DNA of 64,000 bases from Deinococcus aestuarii (GTDB taxonomy: Bacteria > Deinococcota > Deinococci > Deinococcales > Deinococcaceae). The stretch is taken from contig NZ_JAHKSN010000001.1 of assembly GCF_018863415.1 (NCBI RefSeq), positions 186,001 to 250,000 of the forward strand. The letters run 5' to 3'. Under the pieces are notes generated by a model, which saw nothing but the letters and a program-made list of their open reading frames with translations, had not been told where the DNA came from and did no database searches. Position numbers and translations under genes: made by a program. Of this stretch, positions 45,612 to 57,771 are shown one piece after another (within the stretch, counting starts at the first letter, position 1; every line of letters starts with the position of its first letter).

Positions 45612-45666
45612 TTGACAGTAGCCTGTCAACGGAGGTAGTGTCGCCTTCTTGACAGCATCCTGTCAA
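45612..45666. promoter_or_regulatory. Divergent promoters with twin MarR operators
   Basis: Two perfect palindromes: TTGACAG-TAGC-CTGTCAA (45612-45629) and TTGACAG-CATC-CTGTCAA (45649-45666), centres 37 bases apart. The plus promoter is TTGACA (45612-45617), 18 bases, TAGTGT (45636-45641). The minus promoter is TTGACA (45661-45666 reversed), 18 bases, GACACT (45637-45642). Each -35 lies inside one operator and the two -10 boxes overlap head to head. Confidence 0.75.
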
Positions 45667-45680
45667 TCAGGAGGACGAGC

Positions 45681-46076
45681 ATGAACGTCACCGCGTCTGC
45701 CCTCTCGCTCAACGTCGCCGATGTAGCCGCCTCCGCCGGGTTCGTCAGCAGGCATTTCGGGTTCACGCCGAGTCTGGAGGTCGAGGGCGTGATGTGTTCG
45801 CTGGCGAGGGACGATGTGGGGTTCAGCCTGATTTTCCTGCGCACCGGGCTGGAGACGTTCAAACCGGAGCGCGTCGCCGGGCCCGCGGGAGAGGGACTGC
45901 TCGTCGTCTTCGTCGTGGACGGCATCGACGCCGAGTACGAGCGGCTGCGGGCCGAGGGGGTGCCCGTCGTCACACCCATAGAGACGGAGCCGTGGGGCGA
46001 ACGGTACTTTCAGGTCGAGGACCCCAACGGCGTGATCTTCCAGCTCGTGCAGTGGGTGACGGAGCCGGGAACCTGA
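45681..46076 (+). CDS. VOC-family (glyoxalase/bleomycin resistance) protein
   Basis: Vicinal oxygen chelate fold, 131 residues with two beta-alpha-beta-beta-beta modules (TASALSLNVADVAASAGFVSRHFGF and GERYFQVEDPNGVIFQLVQWV). It could be a dioxygenase, a metabolite sequestering protein or an antibiotic-binding protein; the metal ligands cannot be fixed by eye. AGGAGG precedes ATG 45681. It is repressed by the divergent MarR gene through the twin operators, so the inducing compound is probably what this protein handles. Confidence 0.82.
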   Translation: MNVTASALSLNVADVAASAGFVSRHFGFTPSLEVEGVMCSLARDDVGFSLIFLRTGLETFKPERVAGPAGEGLLVVFVVDGIDAEYERLRAEGVPVVTPIETEPWGERYFQVEDPNGVIFQLVQWVTEPGT

Positions 46077-46142
46077 CCGCGCCAGCCCCCGGGCGCGTCC
46101 GGGACCGCGTGCGGGCCTCCCCCGTGAAGCGGGAAGATGGAG

Positions 46143-46164
46143 GGGGTGAGGACGCCCTCACCCC
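46143..46164. repeat. 9-base hairpin over the HIT stop codon
   Basis: GGGGTGAGG (46143-46151) pairs with CCTCACCCC (46156-46164) over ACGC; it covers the HIT stop codon between two convergent genes. No T tract. Confidence 0.45.
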
Positions 46165-46589
46165 AAGGCGGCGCGCAGCCGGGCGGCGAGGGCGTCGAGT
46201 TCCGCACGGGGCGGAAAGCGGGTCCAGTCCCCGTGCAGGGCGAATCCGTCTCCCGCAAAACGCGGGAACACATGCAGGTGAGCGTGACCGACCTCCTGCC
46301 CCGCCGCCTCGCCGTCCGCGAGGAAGAGGTTGACGCCCTCGCACCGGACGGCGCCCCCCCGCAGGGCCCCCAGGACGGAGCGGCCCACCAGCATCAGGCG
46401 CGCGGCCTCGGCGTCTTCGAGTTCACCCAGGCCGGCGACATGTCGGCGCGGCACGACGAGGACGTGCCCGGGCGTGCCTGGGTTGATGTCGAGAAAGGCC
46501 GTCACGAGGTCGTCCTCGTGGACGAGACTCGCCTCGGCCTCACCCCGGACGATCCGGCAAAAGACACACCCCTGCTCCTGACCGAACAT
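46158..46589 (-). CDS. HIT-family nucleotide hydrolase
   Basis: Histidine triad protein, 143 residues, hydrolysing AMP-linked or other nucleotidyl substrates. FLDINPGTPGHVLVVPRRH is the HIT core and GHAHLHVFPRF, near residue 103, is the catalytic His triad with the nucleophile middle His. CVFCRI at the N-terminus could bind zinc. ATG 46589 follows TAGGGT six bases upstream. Confidence 0.92.
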   Translation of the reverse strand: MFGQEQGCVFCRIVRGEAEASLVHEDDLVTAFLDINPGTPGHVLVVPRRHVAGLGELEDAEAARLMLVGRSVLGALRGGAVRCEGVNLFLADGEAAGQEVGHAHLHVFPRFAGDGFALHGDWTRFPPRAELDALAARLRAALG

Positions 46590-46595
46590 GGGCTC

Positions 46596-46601
46596 ACCCT
46601 A
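46596..46601 (-). promoter_or_regulatory. -10 element TAGGGT of the HIT gene
   Basis: On the minus strand TAGGGT ends 6 bases before ATG 46589. Confidence 0.5.
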
Positions 46602-46658
46602 TGCCCCCCGGCAAGAGCCCACCGAGCCAGCCCTCCGGCCCGCCCCGGGACCGCGTGC

Positions 46659-46664
46659 TAGCCT
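46659..46664 (+). promoter_or_regulatory. -10 element TAGCCT of tyrA
   Basis: TAGCCT ends 7 bases before ATG 46672 and no ribosome binding site is present. Confidence 0.5.
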
Positions 46665-46671
46665 CCCCCTC

Positions 46672-47781
46672 ATGACCGACCCCGCCGCGCCCGTGACGCC
46701 CGCTCCACTGTTCGAGACCGCCGTCGTGGCGGGCGTGGGGCTGATCGGGGGCAGTGTGGCGCTGGGGCTGCGGCAGCGGTTTCTGGCCCGGCGGGTGATC
46801 GGCCTCGACACCAGTGTGGAAGTGCTCCGCGAGGCCGAGGCGCTCGGCGTGGTGGACGAGGTGCGGGCCAAGCCGGGCGAGTGGCTGCGGGAGGCCGACC
46901 TCGTGGTCCTCGCGGCACCGATGCGGGCGCTGGCCCCGCTGGCGCGCGAGCTGGCCCCGTGGCTCTCCCCGAAGGCCCTCGTGACCGACGTGGGCAGCGT
47001 CAAGGCCGGGATCGCCGCCGAGCTGGAGGCGCTGGGAGTGCGCAACTTCGTCGCCGGGCACCCGATGGCGGGCAGCGAGCGGGGCGGGGTGACGCACGCG
47101 CGGGCGGGGTTGCTCGAAAACGCTGTGTGGGTGCTGACGCCCACCGACCACACGCCGCTGACCGCCCTCAGCCGGACCCGCACCCTGGTCGAGCACCTCG
47201 GCGCGGCCCCCGTCGTGATGCCGCCCGACGCCCACGATGGGCTCGTGGCGACGGTGAGCCACCTGCCGTACCTCGCCAGCCTCGCGCTGACGCACATGGT
47301 CGCGCGGGACGAGCGGCTGAGCCTGCTCGCGGCGGGCGGTTTCCGGGACCTGACGCGGGTGGCGAGCGGCGACCCCCGCATGAGCCGCGACATGGTGGTG
47401 GAAAACCGCTCGGCGCTGCGCGAGGCCCTGTCTCGCTTCCGGCGGCAGCTCGACCGCCTGGAGGCCGACCTCGACGAGCCGGACGACCTCCTCGACGCGG
47501 CGCAGGAAGGCAAGCGCACGCGCGACAGCCTGCCCGTGGTCAAACGCAGCCTCCTGCCTCCCAAACACGACCTCGTGGTCGCCGTACCCGACAGGCCGAA
47601 CCAGATCGGGGCGGTGACGCAGGCGCTGGGAGAGGCGGGCGTGAACATCAAGGACATCGAGGTTCTCGCCATCCGCGAGGAGGGGGGCGCGATCCGGCTG
47701 GGTCTGGAGAGCCTGGAGGACGTGCGCCGGGCGGGCGAGATTCTGGGCGCGGCGGGCTTCGAGGTGCGGGCGCGGGGGTGA
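46672..47781 (+). CDS. tyrA: Prephenate dehydrogenase with ACT domain
   Basis: Converts prephenate to 4-hydroxyphenylpyruvate in tyrosine synthesis. 369 residues: NAD-binding VVAGVGLIGGSVALGL, the catalytic core GHPMAGSERGGV, and HDGLVATVSHLPYL. A C-terminal ACT domain (about 295-369: DLVVAVPDRPNQIGAVTQALGEAGVNIKDI) suggests feedback inhibition by tyrosine. ATG 46672 is chosen over upstream ATG 46588 because of TAGCCT seven bases before it. Confidence 0.92.
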   Translation: MTDPAAPVTPAPLFETAVVAGVGLIGGSVALGLRQRFLARRVIGLDTSVEVLREAEALGVVDEVRAKPGEWLREADLVVLAAPMRALAPLARELAPWLSPKALVTDVGSVKAGIAAELEALGVRNFVAGHPMAGSERGGVTHARAGLLENAVWVLTPTDHTPLTALSRTRTLVEHLGAAPVVMPPDAHDGLVATVSHLPYLASLALTHMVARDERLSLLAAGGFRDLTRVASGDPRMSRDMVVENRSALREALSRFRRQLDRLEADLDEPDDLLDAAQEGKRTRDSLPVVKRSLLPPKHDLVVAVPDRPNQIGAVTQALGEAGVNIKDIEVLAIREEGGAIRLGLESLEDVRRAGEILGAAGFEVRARG

Positions 47782-47785
47782 GGAG

Positions 47786-48132
47786 TCAGTCCTCCCCGAA
47801 GTGCCGTCGGAGCCGCCCGGCCTCGGGGGGCGTGACCTGGCGCCGGACGGCGGAGAGAGCCGCCTCCCCCTCCCCGGGATGACGCAGCAGCAGATTGATG
47901 AGGAGCCACTCCAGCGGGTCTGCCCGCCAGTTGCCCTCCGCCTCCCAGCGCAGCCACAGGTGGAAGAGGGCGGCGGCGTTCCCGACGTGGGTGTCTGCCA
48001 GACGCTCGCAGAACGCGGCCATCTCCTCGGCGCTCTCGAAGGGGCTGAACGGGGTGAAATGGGCCAGGGTTTCAAGCGCCCAGACAAACTCCAGGGCCGC
48101 GCGGTACCCGGTCAGGTCCACCCCTTCCCCGC

Positions 48133-48136
<4 letters not shown>
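47786..48136 (-). CDS. Hypothetical 116-residue protein coupled to argS
   Basis: 116 residues, mostly alpha-helical and acidic/aromatic (FVWALETLAHFTPFSPFESAEEMAAFC). No family recognised. The start GTG 48136 overlaps the argS stop by two bases (GTGA), so it is translated with argS. Its other end is four bases from the tyrA stop, convergent. Conservation elsewhere cannot be judged here. Confidence 0.6.
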
Positions 48137-49968
<1,832 letters not shown>

Positions 49969-49976
49969 AACGGGAG

Positions 49977-49982
49977 ATTTTA
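49977..49982 (-). promoter_or_regulatory. -10 element TAAAAT of argS
   Basis: On the minus strand TAAAAT ends 8 bases before ATG 49968. Confidence 0.5.
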
Positions 49983-50000
49983 ACAGCGGGGAAGCGGGGC

Positions 50001-51902
50001 TCAGTCCTCTTTCAACTCCGCCGTATAGAAATCCGCGATGCCCGCCGAGATGGCCTGCGCGAAGCGCTCGCGCCCGCCCGGGTCCATCAGGACACGCAGG
50101 TTCCCCGGGTCGGTCAGGTACGCCGTCTCGACGAGCAGGCTGGGCTGGGTGGTGGGCCTCGTCAGGGCGAGGTCGGCGCCGGGCTTGAGGCCCTGTCCGG
50201 GTCCCAGGTCGGGCAGCGTGCGGCGCAGGGCGGCGAGGATGGCGGCGGCGGGGGCCTGTGCCTGCGGGTGGGTGAAGTAGACCTCCGGGCCCCGGATGCC
50301 GCGCGGGTCGCGCCCGTCGGGCAGGGCGTTGGCGTGGATGGAGACGAGGAGGTCGGCGCCCCGCGCCTCGGCGAGGAGGTCGCGCTCGTACAGGCCGAGG
50401 GTCACGTCGGCGTCGCGGGTGAGCACGGCGTCGGCGCCCTGGGCGCGCAGCAACTCGGCCACGCGGCGGGCCACGGGCAGGGTGAGGTCTTTCTCGGGCA
50501 CCCGCAGGCTTCCCGCCCCGCCGAACTGGGTGCCGCCGTGCCCGGGATCGACGACGATCACCCGCCCCGCGAGCGGACGCGCCGGGTCGAGGGTCGGCGG
50601 GCGGCGCACGGTGAGGAGCAGGTCATCGCCGTCGTAGTTGGCGGTGAAGCCCCAGAGCTGCGGCGCGGTCAGGTCGAGGCTCAGCCGCGTGACTCCCAGC
50701 GCGACGGGCTCGGCGGTCACCCGCGCGACCAGCGGATCGGTGAGGGGGGCGGGGAGGATCGGCGGCGTGCCCAGGCCGTACAGGGTCAGGGTCAGGCGGC
50801 GTCCCTCACCCTCCTGGGCGACGGTGAAGGGGACGCGGGCACCGCTGAGGGGAAGGCGCAGGCGCAGGGCCCCACCGGGGGCAGCGGGGGGAAAGACCCC
50901 GTTCGGCGTGTTCGCGGGCACGAGGGGCGTGAAGGGCAGGGCCGGGAGCAACGGGACGGGGGCCGCAGGGGGAGGCGGGGCGGCCTCGGCGGGCGCGGGG
51001 TCCAGCGTCACCTCTCCACCCAGGGCGGGCGCGGGGGCCCCGTCCGTCACGTCCAGTTGCCTCTCGGTGATCAGCACGCTCACGCCGGGGGCGAGGCGGG
51101 CGCGCACGTCCTCCCCCACCCGCCCGACGAGCGTGAAGGTCATGCCGTCACGGGGGTACAGGAACGGCTTGCCCTCCAGGGTGGTCACCGCGTTGCTTCC
51201 CTCGTTCAGGCCCAGGCCGCGCACGGTGCCGGGCCGCTGGGTGCCGGTGCGGGGCCCCTCGCCCGTGCTCGTCAGGCGCCCCGGTGCGGTGGCCGTGACC
51301 ACCCTGCCGCCCCGCCCGGTGAGGCTCACGGTCACGGCGGCCTCCTCCAGCCGGGCGGCGACGGGAACCACGTACTCGGTCTCGTACCGGCCCGGCCCGA
51401 CCTCGCGCAGGGGGGTCCAGGGGCCGCTTCCCACGCGGAAGGCCGCCCGACCGCCCGGCGAGCCCCGGAAGGACACGGGCACGGCGCGCTCGTCCGGAGA
51501 GTCCCGGGCCGTGTCCCAGAACTCGTAGGCCACACCCGGCGCCACACTCTTGCGGTCGATGGTCGTGGGCGTGGCGGGCAGCGGCCCCGTCGCCGTGCGG
51601 ATGACCCGCAACGTCCGCGTGCCCGTCTGGCCGTTCAGCGTCGTGACCAGCCGCAGGTCGTTCGTGCCCACCCGCAGCGGCCACCACAGGATGAAGAGGC
51701 CGTCTGCCCCGACGGACACCGGCTGACCGCTCACCCTGAGCCCCGCCCCGGGCGGCACGCTTCCCTCCAGCAGGACATGATCGAAGGTGACCCGGTGCCC
51801 CTCCGGCGGATAGGCGACGAACACCTCCGGCGCGGCCCGCGCGGCGGTCAGGGCCGGGACAGCGAGCAGGGCGAGCGTGAGCAAGGCGCGGCGCGGCAGC
51901 AT
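50001..51902 (-). CDS. Large N-acetylmuramoyl-L-alanine amidase with N-terminal beta domains
   Basis: 633-residue exported amidase. Signal peptide residues 1-22 (RALLTLALLAVPALTAARA), then beta-rich domains (PPEGHRVTFDHVLLEGSVPPG, an Ig/SH3-like module), a Pro/Ala linker near 335, an AMIN-like domain, and Amidase_3 at about 445-633. Zinc ligands VDPGHGGTQFG, the Glu in VPEKDLTL, SIHANAL and the catalytic Glu in LLVETAYLT are visible. Start ATG 51902; the long frame upstream to 52124 has no signal peptide. It is much larger than the amidase at 5151 and probably has a different wall target. Confidence 0.88.
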   Translation of the reverse strand: MLPRRALLTLALLAVPALTAARAAPEVFVAYPPEGHRVTFDHVLLEGSVPPGAGLRVSGQPVSVGADGLFILWWPLRVGTNDLRLVTTLNGQTGTRTLRVIRTATGPLPATPTTIDRKSVAPGVAYEFWDTARDSPDERAVPVSFRGSPGGRAAFRVGSGPWTPLREVGPGRYETEYVVPVAARLEEAAVTVSLTGRGGRVVTATAPGRLTSTGEGPRTGTQRPGTVRGLGLNEGSNAVTTLEGKPFLYPRDGMTFTLVGRVGEDVRARLAPGVSVLITERQLDVTDGAPAPALGGEVTLDPAPAEAAPPPPAAPVPLLPALPFTPLVPANTPNGVFPPAAPGGALRLRLPLSGARVPFTVAQEGEGRRLTLTLYGLGTPPILPAPLTDPLVARVTAEPVALGVTRLSLDLTAPQLWGFTANYDGDDLLLTVRRPPTLDPARPLAGRVIVVDPGHGGTQFGGAGSLRVPEKDLTLPVARRVAELLRAQGADAVLTRDADVTLGLYERDLLAEARGADLLVSIHANALPDGRDPRGIRGPEVYFTHPQAQAPAAAILAALRRTLPDLGPGQGLKPGADLALTRPTTQPSLLVETAYLTDPGNLRVLMDPGGRERFAQAISAGIADFYTAELKED

Positions 51903-51951
51903 AGCGAGGTCTAGCACGCGCGGAGGAAAAGAAGGATGAGGTTCGCCCGGC

Positions 51952-52566
51952 TCAGTCCACCCACCCGACCAGCAGGACGAGTTCCAGCCACTTCCACGCC
52001 ACGTCCGCCTGCATGAACCCCACCTCCCGCAACCACTCCACCTGCGTCCAGGCGGGAGCGAGGCGGTTGCTCTGATCCTCTTTCCCACCCAGCAGCGCGA
52101 GGAAGCGGGCGTGCTCACGCTCATTCACGCTGGCGACGTGTTCGAGGTTCAGGAAGACGCCGCCGGGCGCGAGACGGGCACGAACCTCCCGGTACAGGGT
52201 CCGCTTGCGCTCGTCGGGCAGATGGTGGATGGCGAAGCCGCTCACCACGGCGTCGAACGTTCCCAGGTCGGGCAGCGGGTCGTTCAGGTCGTGATGGGCC
52301 GCAGTCACGCCGACTTGCCCCGCGAAACGGGCGCGGGCCGCCTCCAGCATCGCCTCCGACGCGTCGAGCGCCACCCCCTCCGCCTGCTCGAAGCGTGAGC
52401 GGACGAGGGCGAGCAGCCGCCCGTCCCCACACCCCAGGTCGAGCACCCGCCGGGTGTGGACGGGCAGGAGGTCGAGGAGCAGCCTCTCCCCCACCCCCCG
52501 CTGGGGCACGGCGTCCTGCGCGGCAAGGTAGGCGCGGGCGTACTCGGGGTCGCGGTACTCGGTCAT
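51952..52566 (-). CDS. Class I SAM-dependent methyltransferase
   Basis: 204 residues. Motif I VLDLGCGDGRLLALV, acidic motif II region GVALDASEAM, motif IV FDAVVSGFAIHHLPD, typical of small-molecule methyltransferases of the ubiE/COQ5-like type. Substrate unknown. GAGGAG lies four bases before ATG 52566. Divergent from the small membrane protein gene, with about 45 bases between starts. Confidence 0.85.
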   Translation of the reverse strand: MTEYRDPEYARAYLAAQDAVPQRGVGERLLLDLLPVHTRRVLDLGCGDGRLLALVRSRFEQAEGVALDASEAMLEAARARFAGQVGVTAAHHDLNDPLPDLGTFDAVVSGFAIHHLPDERKRTLYREVRARLAPGGVFLNLEHVASVNEREHARFLALLGGKEDQSNRLAPAWTQVEWLREVGFMQADVAWKWLELVLLVGWVD

Positions 52567-52601
52567 GGGGCTCCTCGGGAATGGGGGCGGGGCGGGGCAC
52601 G

Positions 52602-52607
52602 TAAGCT
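52602..52607 (+). promoter_or_regulatory. -10 element TAAGCT of a small membrane protein gene
   Basis: TAAGCT ends five bases before ATG 52613. No ribosome binding site. Confidence 0.4.
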
Positions 52608-52612
52608 GAGTC

Positions 52613-52780
52613 ATGCCCACCCCCGGAGTGATGGACCTGATCGCGCTGCTGGCCTTCCTGGCGCTGCTGTTCGGGCTCTATGTAGTTGTCAGGGTCATCC
52701 GCCGCGCCTGGGACGGAGGCAACTCCGCACGTGTCCGGGAACTGGAAAGCCGGGTGCGAGACCTCGAAGACGGGCGGTGA
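52613..52780 (+). CDS. 55-residue membrane protein with coiled-coil tail
   Basis: A complete small ORF, ATG to TGA. Residues 8-29 form one hydrophobic helix (MDLIALLAFLALLFGLYVVV), followed by RVIRRAW and a charged heptad-like tail (RVRELESRVRDLEDGR) that suits a short coiled coil. TAAGCT five bases upstream of the ATG and a strong hairpin just after the stop make an expressed gene plausible. The layout resembles small membrane regulators of larger complexes, but no function is inferred. Confidence 0.55.
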   Translation: MPTPGVMDLIALLAFLALLFGLYVVVRVIRRAWDGGNSARVRELESRVRDLEDGR

Positions 52781-52788
52781 AAGGAGCA

Positions 52789-52821
52789 GGGGCGGCGGCC
52801 CACCTGGCAACCCGCCGCCCC
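52789..52821. terminator. Hairpin between the small membrane protein and leuB
   Basis: Perfect 10-base stem GGGGCGGCGG (52789-52798) with CCGCCGCCCC (52812-52821). Both directions lack a long T run; it may terminate either convergent transcript. Confidence 0.5.
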
Positions 52822-52840
52822 TCCCCTGCTTCTCCCGGGC

Positions 52841-54416
<1,576 letters not shown>

Positions 54417-54428
54417 GGGGGCTCCTTG

Positions 54429-54463
54429 GGGCAGAGGGCGGAGGGCAGAAAGCAGAGGGCGGG
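54429..54463. repeat. Purine-rich GGCAGAGGGC-type repeat before leuD
   Basis: Degenerate tandem units GGCAGAGGGCGGAGGGCAGA followed by AAGCAGAGGGCGG, in the gap between the passenger gene and leuD. Confidence 0.5.
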
Positions 54464-55723
54464 TCAGTTCGAGGGGCGCAGGCGGCCCAGTTCTTCGGGT
54501 AAGTCCTCGGCGTAGAGGTCGCGCCAGTGCTCGCCGTCGAAGGTCACCTCGGACTCCATGAAGTACTGGGCGGGGTCGTCGGGGTCGGTGAGGGCGTCGG
54601 TCGGGAGGTCGAGGCGGACCCCCTGGACGGCGGGCAGCTCGTCCTGCTCGGCGAGGTGGGGGGCCTCGCCCGCGAAGGTCTCGACGAGCACGTTGCGGGT
54701 CCACTCCCCCCAGGCGTCCGGGTTTCCCGCACCCGTCGCTTCGATCAGGTCGGCGCGCACCCGGTCGGCGTGCTCCCCGGGAACCGCGCCCTCCTCCCAC
54801 TCGACCCGGCCATCGGCCCAGACGGTGACCGGGACGGTTTGCACGTCGAGCATGTTCGACAGCAGCTCGCCGAGTTCGCCCGTGCCGTCCTCGGCGGGCT
54901 CGGCGTCCGGGTCGCCGTAGGAGTGCCACGTCTCGCCGTCGAGGGAGTAGCTCGACCCCTCCGGGTCGGGGTGAAACTCCACGTTGCCCCGGGTGGCGAA
55001 GGCGAGGCTGAGGGGTGATTGCAGCGGCGCGGGCTGGCGCAGTTCCAGCCGCAGGCGCCGGGCGACGGGAACGGGCCCCTCCTCCTGCTCCAGCAGCTCG
55101 TGGTGGGTCTGCGCCCACTCCCCCGGCGTCTCGCCGTGCCACTCGCGGGCGACGGCCTCGATGGCCTCCAGGAGTTCCTCGGGCGGCTCGGGCTCGATGT
55201 CGATGCGGCCCTCGGGCCAGTGCTCGACCAGGAAGGAGGCGACCACCTCGCCGCGCAGGTTCAGGGCCGGGTGCTGCATCAGGAACTCGAGCACCTGCCG
55301 GGGGTCCTGCCCGGTGGGGAAGCCCTCCCAGCGCGCGCCGTCGAAGGAATGTTGCTGCCCGCGCAACCGCAGGTGGCCGCCCCCCTCGACCGGGAGGTTC
55401 AGGCCCACGCCCTCCCCCGCCTGCCCCAGCACGAGGTCGCCCGAGAAGCGCCGCAGCGCGGGCACCGGGATGGCCTGCACGTCCTCCGCCGTGTTCAGCA
55501 GCCGATCCGGTCGGCCCGCCATCACGTACGACGTGCGGTACTCGCTGTCCCAGGCTGGCCCGTAGGGCTGGGAGGTCTTCAGGGCGGCCTCGATCCGCCC
55601 ACGCAGCTCCGCGTCCTCCGGCCCGCGCGTGAGGGTCACGTGGCCGTCCGCGTCCATCTGCGCCTCGAAGGGGTGGACGGTGGGCATCAGCCCGAGTTGT
55701 TTGCGCCTTTTGGCTTCACCCAT
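54464..55723 (-). CDS. Hypothetical 419-residue acidic protein in the leu operon
   Basis: No domain recognised. The N-terminus MGEAKRRKQLG is a short basic motif found at the start of several unrelated uncharacterised proteins. The rest is acidic, with recurring patterns YSLDGETWHSYGD, HSFDGARWEG and TFDGEHWRDLY: a repeated D-G-x-x-W unit spaced through the protein. This suggests a multi-copy small beta motif. Start ATG 55723 follows GAGGT. It sits between leuC and leuD, with no obvious link to leucine metabolism. Confidence 0.55.
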   Translation of the reverse strand: MGEAKRRKQLGLMPTVHPFEAQMDADGHVTLTRGPEDAELRGRIEAALKTSQPYGPAWDSEYRTSYVMAGRPDRLLNTAEDVQAIPVPALRRFSGDLVLGQAGEGVGLNLPVEGGGHLRLRGQQHSFDGARWEGFPTGQDPRQVLEFLMQHPALNLRGEVVASFLVEHWPEGRIDIEPEPPEELLEAIEAVAREWHGETPGEWAQTHHELLEQEEGPVPVARRLRLELRQPAPLQSPLSLAFATRGNVEFHPDPEGSSYSLDGETWHSYGDPDAEPAEDGTGELGELLSNMLDVQTVPVTVWADGRVEWEEGAVPGEHADRVRADLIEATGAGNPDAWGEWTRNVLVETFAGEAPHLAEQDELPAVQGVRLDLPTDALTDPDDPAQYFMESEVTFDGEHWRDLYAEDLPEELGRLRPSN

Positions 55724-55759
55724 AGGACCTCAGTATTTCAGGGATGGGACGATCACCCA

Positions 55760-56119
55760 TCATGGAATCTGGAAAATGATGAGGAACAGCAAGAATCCCA
55801 GCCAGAAGCAAAACGGCACGACCACGGGGACCAGGGCCGTTCCCACGCCGACCCGCCAGGACAGGGCCGGGAGTCGGGACGCGCCCCACAGCACCATCAA
55901 ACCGAGGCTGGCGGCAACCGCCGTGCGGGTCAGGTTGGAGGAGATGGGAATGGCACTCTGAAGACGGTTCGAGAACCCTGTGACCATCATCACGACGGTG
56001 CTCAGGGCAGGCAAGACCGCCCAGCGCCGCTCACGCACGGCCAGCCAGCCCAGCAACCAACCCGCCGCGAAGTAGGCAACGAGCCAGTGGATGTTCTGAA
56101 GCCAGTCGATGCCCGTCAC
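55760..56119 (-). CDS. Hypothetical membrane protein in the leu operon
   Basis: 119 residues with three to four predicted helices (HWLVAYFAAGWLLGWLAV, AVLPALSTVVMMVTG, TAVAASLGLMVLWGA, LVPVVVPFCFWLGFLLFLII). No family recognised. The GTG at 56119 lies 15 bases after the leuC stop. Possibly an exporter or a decorative passenger; the operon position says only that it is co-transcribed with leuC. Confidence 0.55.
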   Translation of the reverse strand: MTGIDWLQNIHWLVAYFAAGWLLGWLAVRERRWAVLPALSTVVMMVTGFSNRLQSAIPISSNLTRTAVAASLGLMVLWGASRLPALSWRVGVGTALVPVVVPFCFWLGFLLFLIIFQIP

Positions 56120-56134
56120 CGCCTCTCTCCAGCC

Positions 56135-57424
<1,290 letters not shown>

Positions 57425-57463
57425 ACAGGCACAACTCCTCTTCTAGCTTCCTGCAAGCGAAAG

Positions 57464-57582
<119 letters not shown>

Positions 57583-57589
57583 CGGGGGA

Positions 57590-57619
57590 AGTGTAGCGCG
57601 GCCCGCGAGGGCGGGGCAA
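57590..57619 (-). promoter_or_regulatory. Promoter of the leu operon
   Basis: Minus strand TTGCCC (57614-57619), 18 bases, TACACT (57590-57595), 7 bases, then the leader peptide ATG. Confidence 0.6.
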
Positions 57620-57727
57620 GGCGAGACGTGTAGACGGGCCGGGAAGTTCCCTCCCCCTTGATGGACGAGCGCTGTGAACTTGTCTTCATCTGACGGAGGC
57701 TTCATGAAATGAGTGGCCGCCGCAAAG

Positions 57728-57760
57728 TTGACAAGGCCGAAAGAAAAGCCCCCTTAGAAT
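57728..57760 (+). promoter_or_regulatory. Promoter of the large lipoprotein gene
   Basis: TAGAAT (57755-57760) is 5 bases before GTG 57766 and 11 before ATG 57772. TTGACA (57728-57733) is 21 bases upstream, longer than the normal 17, so either the spacer is atypical or the -35 is not used. Confidence 0.45.
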
Positions 57761-57771
57761 CCTGAGTGCAC

